A stretch of 64,000 nucleotides of DNA, from the NCBI GenBank assembly GCA_963701325.1, contig OY969604.1, positions 1,550,001-1,614,000 of the forward strand. Reading direction: 5' to 3'. Below, piece after piece: positions 8,994 through 17,108 of the stretch (its first letter is position 1; each line of letters starts with the position of its first letter). The stretch comes from Bog-756 sp963701325. Lineage in GTDB: Bacteria; Actinomycetota; Acidimicrobiia; Acidimicrobiales; RAAP-2. The notes beneath the pieces were generated by a model. It saw nothing but the letters and a program-made list of their open reading frames with translations. It was not told the origin of the DNA and did not search any database. A program made the position numbers and the translations under genes.

Positions 8994-10595
8994 ATGGAAC
9001 GACTGAGCGGCCTCGACGCCAGTTTCCTCTATCTCGAGACGCCGACCCTGCACATGCACGTGGCCATGGCCACGATCTTCGACCCGTCAACCATCCCCGG
9101 CGGGTACAGCTTCACGCGGATGCAGTCCCGCATCGCAGCCCGCATTCACCAGGCCCCGGTCTTCCGCCGGCGACTGATCGAGGTGCCGCTACGACTCGGC
9201 CACCCGGTATGGGTCGAAGATCCCGGATTCGACATCGACTACCACGTCCGGCGTGCGGCGGTGCCCGGCCCGGGGGGACTGCGCGAGCTCGCGGACCTCG
9301 TCGGGGACATCACCGGGCACCAGCTCGACCGGTCCAGGCCGCTCTGGGAGATCTGGATCGTCGAAGGCCTCGCCCTCGGGCGGATCGCGGTGGTCGCCAA
9401 GATGCACCACTCGACGGTCGACGGGATGTCCGGTGCCGCGCTGCTGTCGGTCCTCTTCGACCTCGAGGTCGACCCGGGCCCGGAACCACCTGCCCCCGAG
9501 CCGACCGAGGAAGCCCGGATCCCCTCCAGCCTCGAGCTGCTCAGCGAGGCGATCGCCGCCCGTACGATGCGGCCCCTCGAGTTGACCCGCGACATCCTGC
9601 GCACCGGCCAGCGCCTCGTGGACGTCCGGCGGGTCCGCCACCGACCCGAACACCGGAGCCCCGAGGCCCGGGCCGCCCTCCCGCTGTCCGCGCCGCGGAC
9701 GTCGTTCAACGCGGCGGTGACCTGGCGCCGGAAGGTGGCGCTCTCGGCCATCGGCCTCGACGACGTGAAGCGGCTCAAGAACGCGACCGGGACCACCGTC
9801 AACGATGTGGTCCTGACCGTGTGCACCGGCGCCCTCCGCCAACTCCTGCTCGACGGCGACGAATTGCCCGACAAGCCCCTCGTCGCGGTGGTGCCCGTCT
9901 CGGTGCAGCCCGAGGCCGGTTCGCCCCACGGGTCGAACCAGGTCTCCTCGATGTTCGTCCAGCTCCCCGCCCACCTCCACGACCCGCTCGCCAGGCTCTG
10001 CGCCATCCGGGAAGGAACGAAAGGGGCAAAGGAGGAGCACAACGCGTTGGGCGCGGACATGCTGGTCAACTGGGCGGAGCATGCAACCCCCAACACCTTC
10101 GCCACCGCGGCCCGGTTCTACAGCAGGATGCGACTGGCGGACCGCCACCCACCGATCGCCAACCTGGTCATCTCCAACGTCCCCGGACCGGACCTCCCGC
10201 TGTATCTCGGTGGGGCCGAGATGGTCGCCGGCTTCCCGCTCGGTCCGGTGATGGACGGCATGGGCGTCAACATCACCATCATGAGCTACCGCGGCACCCT
10301 CTACTGGGGGATGATCTCGTGCCCCGAGACGATGCCCAAGGTCTGGGACCTGGCCGCGGCGATCCCGGCGGCCCTCGACGAGCTGTTGGCCGCGGCGGGA
10401 CTGGCCCCGGCCTGCTTCCGCTCAGAAGAGGCTGCCCAGGCGGTCCTCGCCTCCGGCGCCGGCTGCCGGACCGAACCGGACGCGCCTGGCGTGCGAGGGC
10501 CCGGAGCGGGGGCCGTCCGCTCAGCTCACGACGTGCCGGCGATCGCCATCGACGAGGCTCCCGAGCACACCGGGATCGGCCGCCCGAACCGCTGA
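8994..10595 (+). CDS. Wax-ester synthase / diacylglycerol O-acyltransferase (WS/DGAT)
   Basis: Bacterial WS/DGAT makes storage wax esters or triacylglycerol from acyl-CoA at the membrane surface. The catalytic HHxxxDG motif is at residues 138-144 (HHSTVDG). The family opening LSGLDASFLYLET and the C-terminal block NLVISNVPGP are present. ATG 8994 follows GGGAGGA. At 533 aa it is longer than the usual 450-480: a tail of about 60 low-complexity residues follows the last conserved block and overlaps the 3' end of the convergent propeller gene by 70 bp. This implies storage-lipid synthesis, common in actinomycetes. Confidence 0.92.
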   Translation: MERLSGLDASFLYLETPTLHMHVAMATIFDPSTIPGGYSFTRMQSRIAARIHQAPVFRRRLIEVPLRLGHPVWVEDPGFDIDYHVRRAAVPGPGGLRELADLVGDITGHQLDRSRPLWEIWIVEGLALGRIAVVAKMHHSTVDGMSGAALLSVLFDLEVDPGPEPPAPEPTEEARIPSSLELLSEAIAARTMRPLELTRDILRTGQRLVDVRRVRHRPEHRSPEARAALPLSAPRTSFNAAVTWRRKVALSAIGLDDVKRLKNATGTTVNDVVLTVCTGALRQLLLDGDELPDKPLVAVVPVSVQPEAGSPHGSNQVSSMFVQLPAHLHDPLARLCAIREGTKGAKEEHNALGADMLVNWAEHATPNTFATAARFYSRMRLADRHPPIANLVISNVPGPDLPLYLGGAEMVAGFPLGPVMDGMGVNITIMSYRGTLYWGMISCPETMPKVWDLAAAIPAALDELLAAAGLAPACFRSEEAAQAVLASGAGCRTEPDAPGVRGPGAGAVRSAHDVPAIAIDEAPEHTGIGRPNR

Positions 10596-11674
10596 GACAC
10601 CGGATCGAACGGGACGACCGTGTCGAAGCCATCCACGATGAACGCACCGGTGGTCCCCGGACCGACCACGATGTCGGTCGGGTGGTCGGTCCCGGTGCCC
10701 GCGGCACCGCCCGGGCGCTGTGGGATGGCGATCGGCGGCCCGGGCGTCGAGAAGGCGGCCACCGAGATCGGCATCACCCAGTTGTTGGCCGAATCCACCA
10801 CCATCACCCGGCTCCCGTCGGCGGTGACGGCCACCGCGGCCGGATCCGAGATGCCGAACCGGTCGAATCCGGTGGCCGGCCGGACGGCTCCGGTCGCGGC
10901 GACGATCGGGAGCACCCGTCCGCCGTAGTCGGCTCCCCCCTGGCCGGCGACGTAGACGGTGCTGCCGTCCGCGCTCACCACCACCCCGTGGGGCGAATAG
11001 ACGGACGAGACCGCCAGGCCGGTCGGGATGACCGGTCCTGCGGTTGCGTTCGCGGTGTCCACCGGGACGACGCCGCCGGCGAAGAGGACGTAGAGGGTCG
11101 GGCCGGTCGGACTCAGCGCCATCCCGAAGATCGTCCTGCCGGCCCCGATGTCGAGCGGGGTACCGACCTCCCCGGTGACCGAGTTGACCGGGACGACCGT
11201 CGACCCGCTCGCGGCCAGGACGATCCCGTTGGGCAGCACCGCGATCGCGTGGGTGCCGCCGTCCCCGGGGATCGGGATGGGACGACTCGCCTGCTGGGTC
11301 GCGAGGTCGATGGGGATGACGACGTTCTCGGTGGCTCGGCCCGAGCCGGCGGCTCTGGTCACCACGTATGCCCACTTCCCGTCCGCAGAGGTGGCGATGG
11401 CATCGTCACCGAGGGCCGGTGTCCCGACCACCGGAAGGGTGATCGGGTCCTCTGCGGTTCGCGTGGCGAGCTCCACGGGGGTGACCGCTGTCGGGCAGAC
11501 CACGTAGCCGATCGGACCGCGGGGCACGAACGTGCTGTGCACCGGGGCCGGGACGGGGTCGGCGAGCACCGAGCAGCCCCCCAGCACGCCGCAGGTGCCC
11601 AGCACCGCGGCGATGCGGGCCGCCCGGCCGGACGGGCGCGGTCGGCCCCGACCGGTGGTGCAGCTGAGGTCCAT
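10526..11674 (-). CDS. Lipoprotein with YVTN-type beta-propeller repeats
   Basis: Predicted extracytoplasmic lipoprotein. A twin-Arg/basic N-terminus is followed by a hydrophobic stretch and lipobox VLGGC (Cys34). The rest is built of repeated blades of about 40-45 residues with the pattern AxxxDGxxxYVV...V.PID.AT. This is typical of seven-bladed YVTN/lactonase-like surface propellers, which usually bind proteins or glycans. ATG 11674 has no clear Shine-Dalgarno and may be leaderless. The last 70 bp overlap the tail of the convergent WS/DGAT gene. Enzymatic activity is not indicated; function unknown. Confidence 0.75.
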   Translation of the reverse strand: MDLSCTTGRGRPRPSGRAARIAAVLGTCGVLGGCSVLADPVPAPVHSTFVPRGPIGYVVCPTAVTPVELATRTAEDPITLPVVGTPALGDDAIATSADGKWAYVVTRAAGSGRATENVVIPIDLATQQASRPIPIPGDGGTHAIAVLPNGIVLAASGSTVVPVNSVTGEVGTPLDIGAGRTIFGMALSPTGPTLYVLFAGGVVPVDTANATAGPVIPTGLAVSSVYSPHGVVVSADGSTVYVAGQGGADYGGRVLPIVAATGAVRPATGFDRFGISDPAAVAVTADGSRVMVVDSANNWVMPISVAAFSTPGPPIAIPQRPGGAAGTGTDHPTDIVVGPGTTGAFIVDGFDTVVPFDPVSQRFGRPIPVCSGASSMAIAGTS

Positions 11675-11768
11675 AGGTGGTGCCGACCCTAGTAATTGCC
11701 GACCCCGCTGATACGGAAGGGGACCGGGCGCTCGCTCCGGTACGCTCAGAATCCCCGTGACGCGCGAG

Positions 11769-12713
11769 TCAGCTCGCGCTGGCCAGGGTGTGCGCAGTGG
11801 CGTCGGCGGCCACGGCGGACAACGCCTCGTCGAGGGGCGTCGCCTCGAGCCCGAACGTGCGGGTACAGGTCGTCGAGTCGAGGATGAAGGGCCGGTCGAA
11901 CTGGTACCGGGTCTCCTTGAGCTCGCGAAGCTGTGCCGAGACGAGCCCGGCTGCCGAGACGGCGACCGGGGGCAGGACCCCGATCCTCGGGGCCGGGGCA
12001 CCGGCCACCTCGCAGAAACGGGTGGCGAGCTCGCGCTGGGTCCGGGCGGGACCACTCGGGACGTGCCAGGGACGTCCCCATGCCCGCTCGTCCGTGCCCA
12101 GAACTGCCAGCGTCCGACCCACGTCGGGCACGTAGGTCCAGGTGTGCGGCGCGTCCGGGGCGCCGAGCAGATAGACCTTCCGCCCGGCCAACAGCCGATC
12201 GACGTTGCGCCCGAAGAAGCTGGTCTCGACCACTCCGGGACCGAAGAAGTCGGACGCCCGCGCCTCGGTCACGCGCACCCGCCCTGCCTGGTGGGCGGCG
12301 AGGGCGTCCGTCCACATCGCGGTCCGGATCCTTCCCTTGGTCCCGGTCGACGCCAGCGGATCCTGCTCGGTCATCGGATGGTCGACCGGGCCGTAGCCGT
12401 AGAGGTTGCCCATGATCACCAGCACAGCGTCGAGGTCCCCGGCGACCGAGAGCATCGAGGCGGCCATCGGCGGCCAGAGCTCCGACCACCGGTGGTAGGG
12501 CGGATTGGCGCAGTTGTAGAGCGCGTCGGCCTTCCCCACCGCTGCGGCCAGTGCGGACGGGTCCGAGGCGTCCGCCGAGACCCGATGGATGCCGGGGTGG
12601 TCGGGACCCGATCCGGACCGGGTGACCACCGTGACGTCGTGGCCATGGTCCACGAGGCTCAGTGCGGTGGCCGTGCCGACCGCTCCTGCACCGACGATGG
12701 CGTGTCTTCCCAT
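11769..12713 (-). CDS. NAD-dependent epimerase/dehydratase family protein
   Basis: Extended short-chain dehydrogenase fold. Glycine-rich nucleotide-binding motif GAGAVGTATA is at about residues 7-16, followed by an acidic or basic strand end (VTRSGSG) and a sugar-epimerase-like body of 314 aa. ATG 12713 is chosen because AAGGAGG stands seven bases upstream; the upstream ATG in the same frame has no such signal. The canonical YxxxK appears as YGYGPVDHP, so the active site is atypical and substrate or activity is uncertain. It is transcribed divergently from a TetR regulator across a repeat-bearing 123-bp spacer, so the regulator probably controls it. Confidence 0.8.
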   Translation of the reverse strand: MGRHAIVGAGAVGTATALSLVDHGHDVTVVTRSGSGPDHPGIHRVSADASDPSALAAAVGKADALYNCANPPYHRWSELWPPMAASMLSVAGDLDAVLVIMGNLYGYGPVDHPMTEQDPLASTGTKGRIRTAMWTDALAAHQAGRVRVTEARASDFFGPGVVETSFFGRNVDRLLAGRKVYLLGAPDAPHTWTYVPDVGRTLAVLGTDERAWGRPWHVPSGPARTQRELATRFCEVAGAPAPRIGVLPPVAVSAAGLVSAQLRELKETRYQFDRPFILDSTTCTRTFGLEATPLDEALSAVAADATAHTLASAS

Positions 12714-12732
12714 GTCTGATCCTCCTTGCTGT

Positions 12733-12815
12733 GAGCACTGCACTCGTTACGGACCAGTATTCGCATATCGGACCGGCAAAGTCAAGAGCAGTGCTCATGT
12801 CTTGATCTAGTGCTC
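12733..12815. promoter_or_regulatory. Candidate TetR operators between epimerase and TetR genes
   Basis: The heptamer AGTGCTC occurs at 12790-12796 and 12809-12815, with a reverse-complement relative, GAGCACT, at 12733-12739. The middle copy is part of an inverted repeat GAGCA-G-TGCTC at 12786-12796. Such half-sites between divergent regulator and target genes are typical of TetR autoregulation. Binding is inferred. Confidence 0.45.
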
Positions 12816-12836
12816 CGGATCTGGGATGATCGCGGG

Positions 12837-13553
12837 ATGCCGCCCTCCACCGGGCTCCGGGCCCGCGTGCGCGCCGAGCTCACTGCGGAGATCAAGGACG
12901 AGGCCCGTCGCCAGCTGGCCGCCGACGGAGCGTCGGGCCTTTCGCTGCGGGCGGTCACCCGCGCCCTCGGGATGGCCTCGTCGGCCATCTACCGGTACTA
13001 CCCGAGCCGGGACGAGCTCCTCACGGCGCTCATCGTCGATGCCTACGACTCGATCGGCGCGGTCGCCGAGGTCGCCGACGCGGAGTGCCGTCGGGACGAT
13101 TTCGGCGGCCGCTGGCTCTCTGCGGGGCTGGCCATCCGGAAGTGGGCCCTGTCCAACCCGCACGAGTACGCGCTCGTCTACGGGTCGCCGGTCCCCGGAT
13201 ACCGCGCACCCGAGGACACCATCGGACCGGCGAGCAGGGTCACCCTGGTGCTCGCACGGCTCGTGGACGAGGCCACACGGGCGGGTGCCCTGGTCGATGT
13301 CCCCGGGGTGCCGGGGCTCCCCGCGTTGGGACCGGAGGTGACCGCCGAGACGCGCCGTTTGGCCGAGGTGGCCTTCCCGGTCACCTCGGACGAGGTCATC
13401 GTCCGGGCGGTGGCCGCATGGACCCAGCTGTTCGGACTGATCTCGTTCGAACTGTTCGGCCATCTGCACGGTGTCGTCGAGCGCGTGCCGCCGTTGTTCG
13501 AGCGCGTCATCCTCGAGATGGGCGCCTTCATGGGCCTCCCGGCACCGCTGTAG
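12837..13553 (+). CDS. TetR/AcrR family transcriptional regulator
   Basis: One-component repressor of 238 aa. The N-terminal helix-turn-helix spans about residues 25-60 and contains GASGLSLRAVTRALGMASSAIYRYYPSRDELL, the hallmark TetR DNA-binding block (quoted with its key Y-Y-P). The C-terminal ligand domain resembles the WHG type. ATG 12837 is preferred over a GTG 27 bases upstream because that start would overlap the candidate operator. It probably represses itself and the divergent epimerase. Ligand unknown. Confidence 0.88.
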   Translation: MPPSTGLRARVRAELTAEIKDEARRQLAADGASGLSLRAVTRALGMASSAIYRYYPSRDELLTALIVDAYDSIGAVAEVADAECRRDDFGGRWLSAGLAIRKWALSNPHEYALVYGSPVPGYRAPEDTIGPASRVTLVLARLVDEATRAGALVDVPGVPGLPALGPEVTAETRRLAEVAFPVTSDEVIVRAVAAWTQLFGLISFELFGHLHGVVERVPPLFERVILEMGAFMGLPAPL

Positions 13554-13762
13554 GAGCGGACAGCGCGGTCCGTTCCGACCGTTCATCGTCGACGACGACG
13601 AGAACGTGTGCCCGCCGGAGAAATTTCTTGCCGCGCGCCCTGTACGACGGTGCCCGGCCGCGTCATGATGGGGGCAGCGTTGATGCACGAGGGATGTCGG
13701 CCCGGTGTGACGCTGCCGGGTCGGGTCCGGGTGCTGCGGAACCGAGTCGGAAGGGGGTCGCG

Positions 13763-14188
13763 ATGGCCCAGCAGGGTGCAGGACTGACGGTGACCAGTCA
13801 GGGCCGGAAGCCGCAGACAGAAGAGCGCGGCGTGACCGGGGAGGAGCTCCGACGGCTCGATCGGCTCGCCCCCCTCCTCCACGAGCTCCTCGACTGGGGC
13901 CTCGTCCACCCGACTGCCTCTGGTGCATTCGAGCTGCGCGAGGACGTCCAGGAGCGCCTCCGCCAGCTCACCGCGTCGCGTCCGCTGCTCGAGGCGCAGG
14001 TCTACGTGGGCCGGCCGTGCCGGCGATGCGGTCAGGTGGCCGTGACAAGGTTGGTGGACGGTGTGCGGATGTGCACGCCCTGCCGCGAGCGGGCCACCAC
14101 AGCGGCCGATCCCGTGGACGACGCAGCGGTCACGAGCCCGAGTGGGGAACGGGGCCACAAGACCCGACGGGCCCGCAAGGCCGGCTGA
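13763..14188 (+). CDS. Hypothetical protein with a small zinc-ribbon-like Cys cluster
   Basis: No family recognised. Length 141 aa. The first part is helical and charged (LRRLDRLAPLLHELLDWG). A CRRCGQ...CTPC arrangement at about residues 80-106 could bind zinc, and the tail is rich in basic residues. ATG 13763 follows AAGGGGGT. The open frame continues upstream into the TetR gene's shadow and was rejected on start-site grounds. It is tail-to-tail with the amidase gene (4-bp gap). In the 209 bp upstream, an inverted repeat CGGAC-AGCGCG-GTCCG just after the TetR stop may terminate that gene. Function cannot be assigned. Confidence 0.6.
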   Translation: MAQQGAGLTVTSQGRKPQTEERGVTGEELRRLDRLAPLLHELLDWGLVHPTASGAFELREDVQERLRQLTASRPLLEAQVYVGRPCRRCGQVAVTRLVDGVRMCTPCRERATTAADPVDDAAVTSPSGERGHKTRRARKAG

Positions 14189-14192
14189 GCTC

Positions 14193-15200
14193 CTAGGCGG
14201 TCTTGGCCGGACCGAAGTAGGCCTCGACGGCACGGGCCAGACCCTGTGCGATCACCGCGTGCCCTTCCGCGCCGTCAGCGATGGTTCCCTCGAACGGATC
14301 GGTGAGGAAGAGCGGTTCGATGAGGGCTCCGGGCATCTGGCTCGGGGTCGAGAAATACCCCGGCGCCGCCGGCCCGAGCAGGAGGACGTGCCCGTACTCG
14401 GCGGCACCCTCGGCGAGCGCCCCGCCAGAGGACGTCGGGACGAGCGATCCCTCTGCGTTGTCGGCGACCACGCCCGCATTGGGGATGTCCCAGCCACGCG
14501 CGTTCATGGCCGCCAGGACGTCGTCCTGGACCAGCGTGGCCAGACGGAGGTTGTCTGCGGCAAAGGGCCTGGCCGGGTCCCAGGTGGTGAGGCTGCCGGC
14601 GTTCGACGGCGAGCCGCCGCTGTCGAAGTAGATCCCGATCAGGATGGCCGCGCCGGCGAGGTTGGCGCAGACGTCCCGGGCCGCCACATCGTCATGGGCG
14701 CCCTGCAGGCTCAGGATCGTCCCCGAGACGTCAGCCGGCGAGAGGCGGACCACCGAGGAGTCCGTGGTCCGGGAGACCACCACCCGGAAACCGGCCGCAC
14801 GGAGGAGCGTCGCCGTCTCGAGCTCGACCGGCAATGTCTCGGTCGCCTCCTGGATGGTGGCCCCGCTGCTGGTCGTCCCGATGGCGCCGGGATCCACCCC
14901 ACCGTGGCCGGCGTCGAGGAAGACCGTCTCGTGGCGGTCCCCCGCCGTCGGCGGAAAGGCCACGCAGGCATCGGGCGAGAACGCCGAGGGGTCGAGGGCC
15001 GTCCCCCCGTCGTCGACCGATCCCGACGTCCCGTCGTGTAAGGCGGCGGTACCGATCAGGACGAGTGCAACGACCACCCCGACGAGGGCCAACAGGGCGC
15101 ATGCCACCACCGTCGGGAGTCCTCGCCGGCGTCGGGGCCGGGGCCCCGCCGATCGGGGCCGTTCGGATGTCCGGTCCCTCCCGCTGGCGCGTGCGGTCAC
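14193..15200 (-). CDS. N-acetylmuramoyl-L-alanine amidase (Amidase_3), membrane-anchored
   Basis: Zinc hydrolase that cleaves the amide between MurNAc and the stem peptide of peptidoglycan. The Amidase_3 signature FLDAGHGGVDPGAIG carries the first zinc His, and the catalytic Glu is in the segment after TSSGATIQE. The usual second zinc His (often in SIHxN) appears here as IGIYFDSGG, so one metal ligand looks replaced; activity therefore needs caution. A basic N-terminus is followed by a single transmembrane helix at about residues 28-50, so the catalytic part faces the wall. GTG start at 15200; 335 aa. No neighbouring division genes. Confidence 0.78.
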   Translation of the reverse strand: MTARASGRDRTSERPRSAGPRPRRRRGLPTVVACALLALVGVVVALVLIGTAALHDGTSGSVDDGGTALDPSAFSPDACVAFPPTAGDRHETVFLDAGHGGVDPGAIGTTSSGATIQEATETLPVELETATLLRAAGFRVVVSRTTDSSVVRLSPADVSGTILSLQGAHDDVAARDVCANLAGAAILIGIYFDSGGSPSNAGSLTTWDPARPFAADNLRLATLVQDDVLAAMNARGWDIPNAGVVADNAEGSLVPTSSGGALAEGAAEYGHVLLLGPAAPGYFSTPSQMPGALIEPLFLTDPFEGTIADGAEGHAVIAQGLARAVEAYFGPAKTA

Positions 15201-15310
15201 CGAGTCATTGAATCAAGCCGGAGCGCGGTTGGGGGGTCGGGTACGGGCCGCACCCGACCCGGCCGGGCGAAGCGGGTGGAGTCCGGCGATCCGGGCCCCA
15301 CCCGCCCTGG

Positions 15311-16666
15311 TCACGAAACGGCGATCGAGAGCACCTTCCATCCGACGTCGTCGGTCATCGGGGCGGTGGTCACCGCGGTGTCATGGACCTCGACGGTGAA
15401 GCTCGATGTGCCCGCAACCGTCGGCGTGCCCGAGATGACCCCGGACGACCCGTCGAGCGAGAGGCCGGCCGGCAGTGACCCCGAGCCCGGGCGCACCTGC
15501 CAGGTGTACGGCGGATTCCCCCCGCTCGCCGAGAGCACGGCCGAGTAGTGCTGCCCGAGACGGCCGGCGGGCAGGGACGCCGTCGTGATGTGCAGATCGA
15601 AGGGAGCCCTGACGTCCGCCATCGCCGGCACCGCCTGATAGGTCGCGATCAGGTTGGGGGTGGTGGTGCCCGGAAAGAAGAAGGCTCCACTGCCCCCACC
15701 CGAGGTGAGCTGGAACGAGCGCAGCGCGCTGACCGGATTCGCCGCCCCCTTGACCAGCGTGGTCGTGGACGGGGACTTGGCCAGAGCCAGGATCGCCTGG
15801 ACGACCAGCGACGTGGAGTCCGGGTCGGTGGATCCCGGGGTGGCTGCCGTATTGGGCTCGTATCCCCACCCGGCGTCCGCGTCCTCGGCGTTGAGGATGA
15901 AGTGCCAGGCCGCTGCTGCACGCGTCGCCCCGAGCACACCGACCGCGGACAGACCCTCGACCGCCAGTGCGGTCGAGTTGGTGTCGGGACCCTCGAAGTC
16001 CGCGGGGTTGCCGTTGCAGGGATTGCTCGTGGTGATCAGGCTCGTCCACCCGCCGTCCGGGCACTGCTGGCCCTCGAGCCAACGCTCGGCGGCGGTGACC
16101 TGGCTGCCGGAGGTGACTCCGGCTCCGGCCAGGGCCGCCAGGGAGAGCCCCTGGCGGTAGGCGCCGTCATAGGCCGCGCTCTGGACACCGAAGAGACCCG
16201 CGGTGGCACCGGCCCTGCGTTGGGTGCCGAGCAACCTGGACACGAGGTCCGTGTCACCGAACGAGCGCGGATTGGCGCCGGTCGCGTGGGCGTCGAGGAT
16301 CAGCAGCGCGAGCTCATCCGGATCGTCCGATCCGTCCACCCTCACGTACGCGTCGACGTGGGACGCGAGATACCCGACGGCGGTGTGGACACCGCTCGGA
16401 TCGACGCCGACACTGGCCAGAGCGAGGACGGCGTTCGCTGTGGCCGACAGGTCGGGTTGGCTCGGACTCGTTCCCGGGATGTATCCGGAGGAGGTCAACT
16501 GGCTCGCCAACCAACGGGCCCCCTGCTGGGCAGAGGACACTTGCGGAAGCGTTGGAAGCGCTCCTGTCTGGGGGAGGGCTTCGGAGGCCGATGCCGGTGC
16601 CGCGACAACGGTGCACGACAGTGCCGCGGCAATCGCAGCGGTCGCGAGGAGACGGTTGCGGAACAT
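15311..16666 (-). CDS. Secreted alpha/alpha-barrel (prenyltransferase/squalene-oxidase repeat) protein with C-terminal Ig-like domain
   Basis: Exported 451-residue protein. The signal peptide covers about residues 1-28 and ends APASAS. Residues 30-355 contain repeats like GGWTSL..., YDGAYRQGLSLAALAGAG and DPDSTSLVVQAILALAKS, the pattern of the terpenoid-cyclase/prenyltransferase-like alpha6/alpha6 barrel. The last 90 residues are a putative Ig fold (GLSLDGSSGVISGTPTVAGTSSF). No cyclase DxDD motif is seen. A cobalamin riboswitch lies directly upstream on the same strand. Vertebrate cobalamin carriers use this same barrel fold, so a cobalamin or cobinamide-binding role is inferred, not shown. 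ATG 16666 follows GGAAAGAG. Confidence 0.75.
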   Translation of the reverse strand: MFRNRLLATAAIAAALSCTVVAAPASASEALPQTGALPTLPQVSSAQQGARWLASQLTSSGYIPGTSPSQPDLSATANAVLALASVGVDPSGVHTAVGYLASHVDAYVRVDGSDDPDELALLILDAHATGANPRSFGDTDLVSRLLGTQRRAGATAGLFGVQSAAYDGAYRQGLSLAALAGAGVTSGSQVTAAERWLEGQQCPDGGWTSLITTSNPCNGNPADFEGPDTNSTALAVEGLSAVGVLGATRAAAAWHFILNAEDADAGWGYEPNTAATPGSTDPDSTSLVVQAILALAKSPSTTTLVKGAANPVSALRSFQLTSGGGSGAFFFPGTTTPNLIATYQAVPAMADVRAPFDLHITTASLPAGRLGQHYSAVLSASGGNPPYTWQVRPGSGSLPAGLSLDGSSGVISGTPTVAGTSSFTVEVHDTAVTTAPMTDDVGWKVLSIAVS

Positions 16667-16676
16667 GATGGTCGCT

Positions 16677-16696
16677 CTTTCCGGGCAACGACCCGG
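16677..16696 (-). promoter_or_regulatory. Hairpin overlapping the Shine-Dalgarno of the riboswitch-controlled gene
   Basis: CCGGG (16692-16696 on this strand) pairs with CCCGG (16681-16685) over a six-base loop; the last GG of the stem is also the start of GGAAAG, the ribosome-binding site. This could be the expression platform of the riboswitch, acting on translation. Confidence 0.4.
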
Positions 16697-16769
16697 GGAC
16701 CCACAGATCACGCGGACCGGTGGCCGACCGAGTCCCTGCCGCATTTCTCGACGGGTATGGACTCAAACG

Positions 16770-16893
16770 AGCGATGCGGCGGTATCCCGACTCGTGACGA
16801 GCAACCTGCTCGTCACCCACGGTTGCGGACCAGTGCCGGACTTCGACCGGCTTCCCCGACGCACAGCTTGGGTTGCAGAGGCGACCGTAACAG
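16770..16893 (-). ncRNA. Cobalamin (B12) riboswitch
   Basis: Read on the minus strand, the region holds the conserved core in the right order: GGGGAAGCCGGT...TCCGGC (16835-16857), a CAACCGTG variant of the CCACTGT block (about 16819-16828), a long stem GTGACGAGCA...TGCTCGTCAC, and the distal box GAGTCGGGATACCGCC (16778-16793). These match the consensus of the adenosylcobalamin-type aptamer. It lies about 100 bp upstream of the secreted alpha/alpha-barrel gene on the same strand and should repress it when B12 is plentiful. Confidence 0.9.
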
Positions 16894-17108
16894 ATCGGTC
16901 CGCGCAAAGGAAGTGCTCGGTACCTGGCCACTGGACCGCCGGGCGAGCCGAGGCGAGATCAACCGCGTGGGTGACAGTGTCGGTGCGTGTTCGGTGCCCA
17001 TCGATGCGTCACCCCATCGTCACCGAACGCGGTGACGATGGCCCTTGCATCCTCGGAATGAGTCGTCCATAGTGCACTCAGAGAGCCGGATTCCACAAAG
17101 GAGGGATC

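Noticed and set aside
8471..11692. 1073-codon open frame on the plus strand
   Set aside because: It overlaps the esterase, WS/DGAT and propeller genes in a shadow frame and consists mainly of Arg/Pro/Gly runs.
16895..17108. Second riboswitch for the glyoxalase gene on the plus strand
   Set aside because: The conserved B12 boxes are only on the minus strand; nothing comparable is seen on the plus strand next to 17109.
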